Below, piece by piece: positions 27,242-35,459 of a stretch of DNA of 64,000 bases; positions within the stretch are counted from its first letter, which is position 1, and every line of letters begins with the position of its first letter. Under the pieces are notes generated by a model. The model did not search any database. It had not been told where the DNA came from and was given only the letters and a program-made list of their open reading frames with translations. The translations under genes were made by a program, and so were the position numbers. Source of the stretch: Streptomyces sp. NBC_01264 (GTDB lineage: Bacteria > Actinomycetota > Actinomycetes > Streptomycetales > Streptomycetaceae); the NCBI RefSeq assembly GCF_026340675.1, contig NZ_JAPEOX010000002.1:1178001-1242000 (forward strand). Reading direction: 5' to 3'.

Positions 27242-28456
27242 CTACTTCGCCTCCGTCAGCCCGTCCTTGGCCGCGCCGCGGCTGAGGACGGCCTCGGTGA
27301 TCTCGTCGCGCGCCTCCTCGTATTCCCGGGCGGACTCGCGGCCGGGCGACTGGGCGAGGGCGGCCGGGAGGTTGACGACCCGGCCCGTTCCGAGGTCCAT
27401 CATCTGCGGGACGAACTCGGCCTTGGTGACCTGCCAGCGCTGCCCGGAGGCGGCCGGCGGGGCGAAGGTGAAGCGGCCGATGGAGCCGTAGTTCCCGCGC
27501 ATGTCGCGGGCTCCGTCGTAGTTGAACATCTCGCCGGCGACCTGGTCGCCCATGCCGTAGACGATCCAGGTCCCGTTGACCTTCTCGTACGCCTGCGGGA
27601 TGTGGGCGTGCGTGCCGAGGATCATGTCCACGTCGGGGCGGCCGCCGGTCTGCGAGGCGGTCAGCGCCTTGCCGAGCGCGAGCTGCTTCTCGTCCGGCTC
27701 GGTCTGCCATTCCGTGCCCCAGTGGAGGCTGACCAGGACCACGTCGGCGCCCGCCTTCCGGGCCGCCCGGGAGTCCGCGATGATCTTCTTCTGCTCCATC
27801 AGGTTGACCGCCCAGGGCCGGCCCTCGGGCATCGGGTAGCCGTTGGTGTCGTACGTGTACGCGAGGTGCGCGACCTTCGCGGAGCCCGCGGCGTACAGGG
27901 TCACGGTGCCCGCCTCGGCCGCCGTACGGGCCGAACCCGCGTGCTTCAGACCGACCTTGTCGAAGCGGTCGAGGGTGCGCTTCAGCCCGTCCGCGCCCGC
28001 GTCGAGGGTGTGGTTCGAGGCGGTGGAACAGCCGTCGTACCCGGCGTCCTTGAGGCCGTCGGCGACCTCGGGCGGGGACTGGAAGGCGGGGTAGCCGGTG
28101 AACGGGCCGCCCTCCGGACCGTAGATGGTCTCCATGTGGCAGAGGGCCAGGTCGGCCGCCGAGACGATCGGCTTGACCGCGGAGAACATCGGCCGGAAGT
28201 CGTGGCCGTCGCCGTCCGCGTCGGAGGCGGCCCGCCGGATGACCGACTCGTGGGGCAGTACGTCGCCGCTCGCGACCAGGGTGAACCCCTTCCCGGCGGG
28301 GGCCGTGGTCGAGCCGGGAGCGCCGGAGGGTGCCGGGGCGGTCCGGGAGCCGCCGAGACGGGCCGACGCGGAGTCCCCGCCGGCGGAGCAGCCGGCTACG
28401 GCCGACAGCGCCACGACGGTCAGGAGTGCGAGGGCGTGGCGGGTGCGCGCGGTCAT
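27242..28456 (-). CDS. CapA-family lipoprotein (metallophosphatase fold)
   Basis: A 404-residue predicted lipoprotein: the signal HALALLTVVALSAVAGC ends in a lipobox Cys. The mature part is the CapA / poly-gamma-glutamate synthesis domain with a calcineurin-like fold: VASGDVLPHESVI, NHTLDAG (SNHTLD), VSLHWGTEWQ and ILGTHAHIPQAYEKVNG carry the metal-binding Asp, Asn and His. In Bacillus CapA acts in gamma-glutamate capsule handling, but lone actinobacterial copies are of unknown role. ATG 28456 follows AGGAG. A possible promoter for it lies at 28504-28530 (TTGACT on the minus strand). Confidence 0.83.
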   Translation of the reverse strand: MTARTRHALALLTVVALSAVAGCSAGGDSASARLGGSRTAPAPSGAPGSTTAPAGKGFTLVASGDVLPHESVIRRAASDADGDGHDFRPMFSAVKPIVSAADLALCHMETIYGPEGGPFTGYPAFQSPPEVADGLKDAGYDGCSTASNHTLDAGADGLKRTLDRFDKVGLKHAGSARTAAEAGTVTLYAAGSAKVAHLAYTYDTNGYPMPEGRPWAVNLMEQKKIIADSRAARKAGADVVLVSLHWGTEWQTEPDEKQLALGKALTASQTGGRPDVDMILGTHAHIPQAYEKVNGTWIVYGMGDQVAGEMFNYDGARDMRGNYGSIGRFTFAPPAASGQRWQVTKAEFVPQMMDLGTGRVVNLPAALAQSPGRESAREYEEARDEITEAVLSRGAAKDGLTEAK

Positions 28457-28775
28457 CTGTCCCGGCTCTCCTTGGTTAGTACGACTACCTGATCTTCCGT
28501 CAATCCATAGAAAGAGACGCCTGAAGTCAAGGAACGGCTCCGCCGGCCGGCCGCGCACTCACCCCAATGGCCGTTCGGCGCGCCGTTCGACCGTTCACCG
28601 CCCCGCGCGGCCGCCCACCGGATGACCCGGGTGCTTGGGCGCACCGTCCGGACGGGACGGTTCCCGGGCGGCCCGGTGCAGGTCAGGGTGGATCCGTCGA
28701 CCCCGACCGACGCCCGACCGGACGCCCGACCGGACGCCGGACCGACCCCGCACCGACCCCCGGAAGGAGCCCCCC
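28457..28775. other. Divergent region between the CapA-like and ECF sigma genes
   Basis: This 319-bp stretch contains no gene. On the minus strand TTGACT (28525-28530) is followed, 15 bases on, by TATGGA (28504-28509), a weak candidate promoter for the CapA-like gene. Close to the sigma factor start there are tandem GACCGGACGCCC-type repeats (about 28725-28745). Confidence 0.45.
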
Positions 28776-29315
28776 GTGCCCCTCGCCCCCGCCCTGCTAC
28801 GCACCGACCCCGAGGCACTGGCCGAACTCCAGCGCGAACACGGAAGGGCTCTGTTCGGTTTCCTGCTGGGCCTCACGGCCGGGGACGCCCAGCGCGCGGA
28901 GGACCTCGTCCAGGAGACCCTGCTGCGGCTCTGGCAGCATCCCGAGGTCCTGGGCAGCGCCTACGAGTCCCTGCGGCCCTGGCTGTTCACGGTGGCCCGG
29001 CGGCTCGCCATCGACGCCCGGCGGGCCCGCCTGTCCAGACCCCTGGAGGTGGACCCGGAGGGACTGGACCAGGCGCCCGCGCCGGGGGACGCGGTGGCGG
29101 GCTCGGTGACGGCCATAGACGTGCGGCGGGCCGTGGGCTCCCTGGGGCCGGAGCACCGGGACGTCTTGGTGCAGGTCTACTTCCAGGACCGCTCGGTGGC
29201 CGAGGCCGCGGCCGAGCTGGGCATTCCGGCGGGAACGGTCAAGTCCCGGACGTACTACGCCCTGCGCGCCCTGCGCAAGGACCTCCAGGGCTACGGGTAC
29301 GGACTCGGCGCCTGA
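28776..29315 (+). CDS. RNA polymerase ECF sigma factor
   Basis: A 179-residue sigma-70 family ECF factor. Region 2 spans about 15-85 (LQREHGRALFGFLLGL ... AEDLVQETLLRLWQHP) and region 4 spans about 115-170 (LGPEHRDVLVQVYFQDRSVAEAAAELGIPAGTVKSRTYYALRALR, a helix-turn-helix). GTG 28776 follows GGAAGGAG at 6 bp. No zinc-finger anti-sigma gene lies beside it, which is unusual; the next gene is a damaged methyltransferase. Its signal and targets are unknown. Confidence 0.9.
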   Translation: MPLAPALLRTDPEALAELQREHGRALFGFLLGLTAGDAQRAEDLVQETLLRLWQHPEVLGSAYESLRPWLFTVARRLAIDARRARLSRPLEVDPEGLDQAPAPGDAVAGSVTAIDVRRAVGSLGPEHRDVLVQVYFQDRSVAEAAAELGIPAGTVKSRTYYALRALRKDLQGYGYGLGA

Positions 29316-29368
29316 GGACGGGCCGGTGTCCGCCGGGCGTTGTCAGTGCCGGCTGAGAGGCTAGGGGG

Positions 29369-29866
29369 ATGCCCGACTCCACGAACACCGCTGCCATCAC
29401 CGCCTATTGGGACACCGCCGCTCCCCGGTTCGACGAGGATCCGGACCACGGCCTGCGGGCCCCGGAAACCCGCGCCGCGTGGGCGGACCTCCTCGGCTCC
29501 TGGCTGCCGGCCGGACCGCTCGACGTCCTCGACGTGGGCTGCGGCACCGGGTCCCTGTCCCTGCTGGCCGCCGAGGCCGGGCACCGGGTCACGGGCGTGG
29601 ACCTCTCCCCGCGGATGGCCGGGCACGCCCGGGCGAAGCTGGCCGCCGCCGGCCTGCCCGGCCGATTCCTGGTCGGCGACGCCGCCGCACCGCCCACGGG
29701 CGACCAGCGGTTCGACGTCCTCCTCTCCCGCCACCTGGTGTGGACCCTGCCCGCCGCCGTAAGGCCGCTCGTGACCGACCTGCGCGTCGAGCCCCTCGGG
29801 GGAAACCCGGCACTATGGGGACGGGCGGTGACCGACGAACGCTACGCCGTGATCGCCACGGTCTGA
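29369..29866 (+). pseudogene. Methyltransferase with internal in-frame deletion
   Basis: A 165-residue class I methyltransferase remnant. The SAM-binding N-terminal half is intact (VLDVGCGTGSLSLLAAEAG, VTGVDLSPRMAGHARAKL, DVLLSRHLVWTLP). Directly after VWTLP the text jumps to AAVRPLVTDLRVEPLGGNPALWGRAVTDERYAV, the normal C-terminal end of the family. The central strands 5-6 (usually about 50 residues with an RPGG motif) are missing without a frameshift. Full members are about 215-230 residues. It is probably non-functional, though still an open frame 53 bp after the sigma factor. Confidence 0.65.
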
Positions 29867-30054
29867 CCGTCCCGGCCGGGGCGCGGCGAACGCGTCAAAC
29901 ATTGGCCTGAACGCCCGCGAACCGGACACGAACCGCATCGAAACCGGCACCGGAACGTTCAAGTTGAGTAAACAACCCCCGCTCCGCGAGCCGCGCAAGG
30001 AAGGCTCGGCGCTGACGGCGGGAAGACGCGACGCATGCGGGAGAAGGTGGAACG

Positions 30055-30570
30055 GTGCAGCCCGAGGGTACGAACGGCACCAGTGACGGTGGGCTCGCGG
30101 TGCCCATGGCGTGGCTCTACGCGGAGTACATCGCCGACGAACTGCTGCGCACGGGCCGGCTGATCCCGGTCAGCACCCTGGAGTTCCGCGCCGGACGCGA
30201 CACGCTCGCGCTGACCATCTACCTCTCGGACGCCGCCGGCGAACTCTCCGGGATCCGGGTCGTCTCGCAGCTCGACGAATGGATGTCCCTGACGGCGTAC
30301 GGTCACCCCTGGCGCGACTGGGTCCACACCCGGTTCCTCGCACTGGGCGAGGAGGCCCGCGAGCGCGGCCGGGGCGAGGACGCCGATCTGGAACTGGCCC
30401 GGGCGGCCTGGCGCTGGCTGGACCACACCGAGCTGTTCGCCACCAACCTGGACCCGGGACGCCACGGCCACGCCGACACCCCGCCGGGCCTGGACGAGAA
30501 CGCCCGGGTCTGGACTCCGGCTTGGCAACTCGGCCTGCCGCTCGGCCACTTGGCGATGCACCTGTTCTGA
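30055..30570 (+). CDS. Hypothetical protein
   Basis: A 171-residue soluble protein. It opens MQPEGTNGTSDGGLAVPMAWLYAEYIADELLRTGRL, has an acidic helical middle (ALGEEARERGRGEDADLELARAAWRWLDHTELF) and ends LGLPLGHLAMHLF. I do not recognise a named family, although it looks like a well-formed conserved protein. GTG 30055 follows GAGAAGG. It converges with the next gene, separated by 6 bp. Confidence 0.7.
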   Translation: MQPEGTNGTSDGGLAVPMAWLYAEYIADELLRTGRLIPVSTLEFRAGRDTLALTIYLSDAAGELSGIRVVSQLDEWMSLTAYGHPWRDWVHTRFLALGEEARERGRGEDADLELARAAWRWLDHTELFATNLDPGRHGHADTPPGLDENARVWTPAWQLGLPLGHLAMHLF

Positions 30571-30576
30571 GCCCCG

Positions 30577-30981
30577 CTACTCCGGCCGCCACGGCCCCGG
30601 CGGCTCCGTCGGGTCGGTGACCAGCCCGGTGAAGTCGGCCTCGTTGCGCTCGGCCCGGATCACGTACGCGCGGGCCACGCACCACAGCACCGGGTACACC
30701 AGCACCCCGAGCACGATCCAGACCAGCGGGCCCGACGCGACCCGCGGGAGCAGGAACAGCAGCGGGAGCAGGCCCACCAGGAGGACGAGCGCGGCCAGGG
30801 CGACGAGTCCGGCGCGCAGCTGGCTGCGCATGAGGGCCCGTACGTAGGTGGCGCCCAGGGTGGTCTGCTCGGAGATCTCGGACCGGGCCGGCGTGTGCGC
30901 GGGGGCCCTCCTGCGGCTGCCGCGCGGGACCCCGGTGACGACCTCCCGCCGGGGCGGCTGCGGCTGCTGCTCCTCGGCCAT
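30577..30981 (-). CDS. Small two-helix membrane protein, like those paired with sodium:solute symporters
   Basis: A 134-residue protein with a basic/Pro-rich N-terminus, the conserved-looking stretch SEISEQTTLGATYVRALMRSQ, two membrane helices (LVALAALVLLVGLLPLLFLL and VWIVLGVLVYPVLWCVARAYV) and AERNEADFTGLV. This pattern is familiar from small proteins encoded directly before cation/acetate-type symporters in Streptomyces. Here no symporter gene follows (the next gene is convergent), so it appears to be an orphan. Confidence 0.68.
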   Translation of the reverse strand: MAEEQQPQPPRREVVTGVPRGSRRRAPAHTPARSEISEQTTLGATYVRALMRSQLRAGLVALAALVLLVGLLPLLFLLPRVASGPLVWIVLGVLVYPVLWCVARAYVIRAERNEADFTGLVTDPTEPPGPWRPE

Positions 30982-31007
30982 GGGCCGGAGTCTAACCGGA
31001 GCCGGGC

Positions 31008-31868
31008 CTACTTCAGCAGCTTCGACAGCCTGCGGTCGGCGAGCGGCTTCCCGCCGGTCTGGCAGGTGGGGCAGTACTGGAGCGAGGAGTCGGCGAAGGA
31101 GACCGAGCGGACGGTGTCCCCGCACACCGGGCAGGGCTCGCCCGCGCGGCCGTGGACCCGCATCCCGCTCCTCTTCTCGGCCTTGAGCCGTCCGGCGGCC
31201 ACCCCGTGCGCCCGCTCGACGGCGCTGCGCAGGGTCTCCTCGACGGCCGCGTACAACTGGTCGACCTGCGCCTCGTCGAAGGAGGCGGCCAGTTTGAAGG
31301 GCGAGACCTTGGCCTGGTGGAGGATCTCGTCGCTGTAGGCGTTGCCGATTCCCGCGATGACGCTCTGGTCGCGCAACACGCCCTTGATCTGGCGCCGTTC
31401 CCCGGCAAGCAGCGCGCCGAAGGCCTCCCGGTCGAAGTCCTCGGCGAGCGGGTCCGGGCCCAGGCGGGCGATGCCGGGAACCTCCTGCGGATCGCGGACC
31501 ACGTACACGGCGAGCCGCTTCTGGGTTCCGGCCTCGGTGAGGTCGAAGCCGCCGCCGCCCTCCAGGACGAGGCGCAGCGCGAGCGGCCCCTTGCCGGGGC
31601 GCGGCGGCCGGTCGGGCATGCTGTCGATCCAGCGCAGCCAGCCGGCCCGGGCGAGGTGGGTGACGAGGTGCAGTTCCCCGATGCGCAGGGCGAGGAACTT
31701 GCCGTACCGGGCCGTGGTCCCGGCCCGCTGCCCTTCGAGTGCGCTCAGCGGTGGGTCGTAGGTCTTGAGCACGCTCACGGCGAGCGGGAGGACGCGCTCG
31801 ACCACCCGCCCGGTCAGGTGCTCATCGAGGAACTCCCTCAGGGCCTCGACTTCGGGCAGCTCGGGCAT
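31008..31868 (-). CDS. Fpg/Nei-family DNA glycosylase
   Basis: A 286-residue base-excision repair enzyme. The catalytic N-terminus is MPELPEVEAL (P1 after Met removal, then E2). A helix-two-turn-helix lies around DQSVIAGIGNAYSDEILHQAKVSP, and a C-terminal zinc finger is CPVCGDTVRSVSFADSSLQYCPTCQTGG. It removes oxidised bases and cuts the abasic site. Compared with MutM the loop sequences differ, fitting the actinobacterial Nei-like subgroup, so the exact substrate is open. ATG 31868 lies 20 bp after the TPR gene on the same strand. Confidence 0.9.
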   Translation of the reverse strand: MPELPEVEALREFLDEHLTGRVVERVLPLAVSVLKTYDPPLSALEGQRAGTTARYGKFLALRIGELHLVTHLARAGWLRWIDSMPDRPPRPGKGPLALRLVLEGGGGFDLTEAGTQKRLAVYVVRDPQEVPGIARLGPDPLAEDFDREAFGALLAGERRQIKGVLRDQSVIAGIGNAYSDEILHQAKVSPFKLAASFDEAQVDQLYAAVEETLRSAVERAHGVAAGRLKAEKRSGMRVHGRAGEPCPVCGDTVRSVSFADSSLQYCPTCQTGGKPLADRRLSKLLK

Positions 31869-31888
31869 GTCCCCAGCCTGCCGTGGCC

Positions 31889-33109
31889 TCAGGCGAAGCG
31901 CGAGCTGGGCACCGGGCCCGGGGAGCCGATCCGGTCCCGGGGGCCGGTCAGCCAGCCGGGTGCGAGGGCCGCGGCGTAGGCCCGGAAGGCCTCGTCGCCA
32001 TCGGGCGGGGTCGCCCCGTCCCCCTCGTCCGGGGTCGGGTCGGCGGCCGCGATGTCGCGCGCGATCTCCGCCTCGGCACGGACGTCGTCCTTCCACGGCT
32101 CCGTGACGAACTGCGCCTGCAGCGCGCTGAAGTCCGCGCTGACCTGCGGCGGACTGGTCCACCGCGTGGCGTGCTCGTACAGGATCTGCCCGTCGGCGCG
32201 CTCCCCGAGCCCGGGGTCCGCGTCGCCGAGGTCGTACGCGACGACGACGGTGTCGGTCCGGCCGGGCTCGTACGGTACGGCGGGCAGCGCGAGTACGGTC
32301 GCGGCGGCGAGGCCCAGGATCCGGTCGGAGCGGCCGGGCAGCAGCGAGACCGTGGCGGGGCGGTGCCCGGTGGCGTCCAGGGCCGTGGCGAGGCGGGCGA
32401 GGCCGAGGCGGCAGGTCTCGTGACTGTCGCCGAGGAAGGCGTACCGGCCGGTCATGCCGGCGTCGTAGCCGTACGGGGAGAGGGTGCCGAGCAGGGTCCC
32501 GGTGAGCGCGAACTGCCAGCCGCGCAGGTCCGTGGAGTCCAGCGGTCCGGCGGAGGCGGCGAGTTCGGCGCGCGCGAGCATCCGGCGCTGGCGGGCGTGG
32601 GCCCAGCTCCAGGTGTCGTCCTCGGGGGCGGGCAGCCGGCCGGCGGCGGCGCGGGCGCCGGGCAGGTCCCCGGCGAGGAGGGTGTGGTGGACGAGCAGGT
32701 ACCTCTCGGGCCACGCGGGGAGCCGGTCTCCGCGGGCGGCGAGCAGAGCCGCGGCCTCGGCGTGCCGATTCTCGTCCTCCAGGGCGGAGACGAGCTCGGT
32801 GAGCAGCGGGCGCGCGTCCGGCACCAGCGCGAGCGCGGCACGCAGTGGGGCGATGCCGAGGAAGGCGATGCCGTGTTCGACGCAGCCGTAGCCGAGGTCG
32901 TAGAGGGCCTGGGGGTCGTCCGGCCGTTTGGCGGCGGTCTTGGCCGCCTTGGCCAGGTCCTTGAAACCGGCCGCATCGGCCAGCGCCCTGACCGCCCGTG
33001 CGAGTGCGGTGAGGGGGAGGGTCTCGGCGCGCGGGCGCAGCGACCGTACGGCGCCGGGCAGATCGCCGGATTTCAGCAGGGTGCGGACCTCGTCCAGGGT
33101 GTCAGTCAT
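31889..33109 (-). CDS. TPR-like repeat protein
   Basis: A 406-residue protein made mainly of helical repeats in the N-terminal 200 residues (DLPGAVRSLRPRAETLPLTALARAVRAL, YDLGYGCVEHGIAFLGIAPLRAALALVP, ELVSALEDENRHAEAAALLAARGD). The C-terminal half (VVVAYDLGDADPGLGERADG, YEHATRWTSPPQVSADFSALQAQFV) has no known domain that I can name. It is probably a scaffold or co-factor of unknown role. ATG 33109 is used; GTG 33115 is two codons earlier. Confidence 0.72.
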   Translation of the reverse strand: MTDTLDEVRTLLKSGDLPGAVRSLRPRAETLPLTALARAVRALADAAGFKDLAKAAKTAAKRPDDPQALYDLGYGCVEHGIAFLGIAPLRAALALVPDARPLLTELVSALEDENRHAEAAALLAARGDRLPAWPERYLLVHHTLLAGDLPGARAAAGRLPAPEDDTWSWAHARQRRMLARAELAASAGPLDSTDLRGWQFALTGTLLGTLSPYGYDAGMTGRYAFLGDSHETCRLGLARLATALDATGHRPATVSLLPGRSDRILGLAAATVLALPAVPYEPGRTDTVVVAYDLGDADPGLGERADGQILYEHATRWTSPPQVSADFSALQAQFVTEPWKDDVRAEAEIARDIAAADPTPDEGDGATPPDGDEAFRAYAAALAPGWLTGPRDRIGSPGPVPSSRFA

Positions 33110-33206
33110 CGCCACCGATCATCGACGCGTCCCCGGCGGCCCCGCAACGGACTTTCGGCCCGGCCGGTGCGCCGGAGGACCCGGCCGGTGCGCCGGGAGG
33201 CCGTTC

Positions 33207-33378
33207 CTGGCCCGGTTCGTCACGGTTCCCGGCCCGGCTCGCGGCACGGTTCCCGGCCCGGTGCGGTTCCCGGTTCCCGGCCCGGCTCGCGTCACGGATC
33301 CGGCCCGGTGCGGTTCCCGGCCCGGTGCGGGTCACGCCCGGTGCGGGTCACGCCCGGTGCGGGTCACGCTCCGGGGCA
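33207..33378. repeat. Degenerate tandem repeats upstream of the TPR gene
   Basis: Multiple copies of CGGTTCCCGGCCCGG and of GTGCGGGTCACGCCCG (three of the latter almost exact at about 33327-33371) fill most of the 279-bp gap between the TPR gene start and the phosphatase gene end. No gene is supported here. Confidence 0.7.
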
Positions 33379-33388
33379 CGGTGCGGGC

Positions 33389-35434
33389 TCACGGCATGGC
33401 GAACTCGCACCACACGCATTTGCCGCTCCCCCGCGATTCCACGCCCCAGACGTCGGCCAGCCGGTCCACCAGCATCAGGCCGCGTCCGGAGACCCCGGAG
33501 TCGCCCGCCTCCCGGCGGCGCGGCAGGGCGCTGGAACGGTCCTCGACCTCCACGCGGAGCCGGCGTTCGGGGCCGGCCAGGACCCGCAGGGTCACGATGG
33601 CGGGGCCGTCCGTGTGCATGAGGGCATTGACGATGAGCTCGTCGGCGATCAGCTCGATCTCGTCCGCCCGGTCCCGCGCTCCCCACGCCCGCACCGCCGC
33701 GCCGATCATGTGGCGGGCCGATACGAGGGCTTCCGGGTCGCCGGGGGCCACGTGCTGCTGGAGGCGGCGGCCGGCCTGCTGGATCTCCTCGGCGTCGCGG
33801 CGGAGCAGCAGCAGCGCCATGTCGTCGTCGCCGCCCCGGTCGTCCACGACCTCACACAGCCGGTCGGCGAGCAGGGCCAGGTCCGCCGGTCCGGCGCGCA
33901 CGAGGGAGGCGAGGAGCCGGATGCCGTCGTCGAGGTCGGCCCCGGGCTCTTCGACCAGGCCGTCCGTGCACAGCAGAAGCGTTTCCCCGGGTCCCAGTTC
34001 GACCGTGGTCACCGGATACTCCAGCAGCCCGAACTCCGCCGACAGCCCCAGCGGCATCCCGCCCTCCAGGGCGAGGCGCTCGCAACCCCCGTCACGGGTG
34101 CGCAGCAGGGGGTCGATGTGGCCCGCCCGGACCAGTTGCAGCACCCCGGTCGAGAGGTCGGCCTCGGCGTACGTGCAGGTGGCGAAGCGGTCGGTGTCCA
34201 GCTCGTGCAGGAAGACGGAGGCCCGGGCCATGACGGTGGCGGGCGAGTGCCCTTCGGCGGCGTAGGCGCGCAGCACGATCCGCAGCTGGCCCATGACCGC
34301 CGCGGCGTGGGTGTCGTGGCCCTGGACGTCGCCGATGACCGCGCCGACCCGGCCGCCGGGCAGCGGGATGACGTCGTACCAGTCGCCGCCGATGTCCTGG
34401 CCCATCTTGGCCGAGCGGTACCGTACGGCGATCTCGGCGCCCGGCACCGAGGGGATCCGGCGCGGCAGCATCGCCTGCTGGAGCCCCTCCGCCAGATCGT
34501 GCTCCTGCTCCAGCAGCATCGCCCGCTGGAGGCTCTGCGCGATGCTGCTGCCGAGCGCGACGAGGAGGTTGCGCTCGTCCGGGGTGAAACCGTCCTTGTC
34601 CTGGTAGAGCAGGCCGATCGCGCCGATCGGGCGGGCCTGGGCGATCAGCGGCAGGTAGGCGGCCGCCGAGATGTGCATGGAGGAGATCTTGGCCCAGAGC
34701 CCGGGATACCCGGCGGCGAACTCGGCCGCGGAGTCCAGGAAGCGGGGCTGGAGCGAGCGGACCACCTCGCTCATCGGGTACTGCTCGTCGATGCGGGTGT
34801 AGCGGGTGCCGGGGACGAAGCTGCCCGCCGGACCCTCGGCGACGAGGTGGATCCGGCCCGCCTCGACCAGTCCCATCACCATGCCCATGGACCCGAGCCG
34901 CTCCATGCCGTGTGCGTCGCCGAGCACGTCGATGACGTCCTGGACGGTACGGGCGTGCGCGAGCGCGGCGGTGGTGGACTCGACCACGGACGTCTGGCGG
35001 CGCCGCTCCTCGTCCAGCCCGAGGCGTTCCGCCGAGTGGCTGAGCTCCTCGGTGGCGTCGCGGACGATGCCGATGATCCGGTACGGGCGGCCTTCCGGGC
35101 CGCGCATGACCCGGCCCTGGGTGTGCGTCCAGCGCAGGGTGCCGTCGTGGCAGCGGATGCGGAAGTAGGCGCCGTAGCTGTCCACCCCGCTCTTGAGGGC
35201 GGAGGAGACCAGTGCGTCGAGCCGGGCGCCCTCGGCGGGCGGGACGCGCGGCGAGAGGGAACCCGGCCTGCCGTCGTACTCCTCGGCCGTGGTGTCGAAG
35301 ACCTCCAGGGCGGCCGAGTCCATGTGCATGAGACCGGTGACCAGGTCCCAGTCGAAACTGCCCATGCGGTTCAGCGAGAGCGACCGGTCCGGATGTGCGG
35401 GCCAGTCCTCCGGCAGCGATACGGCGGTCGGCAC
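33389..35434 (-). CDS. PAS-GAF-PP2C (SpoIIE) phosphatase with C-terminal anti-sigma-type ATPase
   Basis: A 681-residue multidomain regulator. A PAS domain comes first (about 15-135; RMGSFDWDL ... DGTLRWTHTQGRVM), then GAF (about 150-305), a SpoIIE-like PP2C phosphatase (about 315-540; GGDWYDVIPLPGG, IGDVQGHD, CTDGLVEEPG) and a HATPase_c domain of the RsbW type (about 560-675; ELIVNALMHT, GVSGRGLMLVDRLAD). This arrangement regulates sigma factors through anti-anti-sigma phosphorylation in Streptomyces. GTG 35434 is the likely start, matching the usual opening PEDWPAHPDRSLSLNRMGSFDWD. It follows the DUF6777 lipoprotein gene by 25 bp. Confidence 0.9.
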   Translation of the reverse strand: MPTAVSLPEDWPAHPDRSLSLNRMGSFDWDLVTGLMHMDSAALEVFDTTAEEYDGRPGSLSPRVPPAEGARLDALVSSALKSGVDSYGAYFRIRCHDGTLRWTHTQGRVMRGPEGRPYRIIGIVRDATEELSHSAERLGLDEERRRQTSVVESTTAALAHARTVQDVIDVLGDAHGMERLGSMGMVMGLVEAGRIHLVAEGPAGSFVPGTRYTRIDEQYPMSEVVRSLQPRFLDSAAEFAAGYPGLWAKISSMHISAAAYLPLIAQARPIGAIGLLYQDKDGFTPDERNLLVALGSSIAQSLQRAMLLEQEHDLAEGLQQAMLPRRIPSVPGAEIAVRYRSAKMGQDIGGDWYDVIPLPGGRVGAVIGDVQGHDTHAAAVMGQLRIVLRAYAAEGHSPATVMARASVFLHELDTDRFATCTYAEADLSTGVLQLVRAGHIDPLLRTRDGGCERLALEGGMPLGLSAEFGLLEYPVTTVELGPGETLLLCTDGLVEEPGADLDDGIRLLASLVRAGPADLALLADRLCEVVDDRGGDDDMALLLLRRDAEEIQQAGRRLQQHVAPGDPEALVSARHMIGAAVRAWGARDRADEIELIADELIVNALMHTDGPAIVTLRVLAGPERRLRVEVEDRSSALPRRREAGDSGVSGRGLMLVDRLADVWGVESRGSGKCVWCEFAMP

Positions 35435-35459
35435 CGGTCCACCATGACACACGGGCCGG

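Noticed and set aside
33207..33378. Repeat array considered as a CRISPR
   Set aside because: Units are short, degenerate and contiguous without unique spacers; no cas genes in the window.
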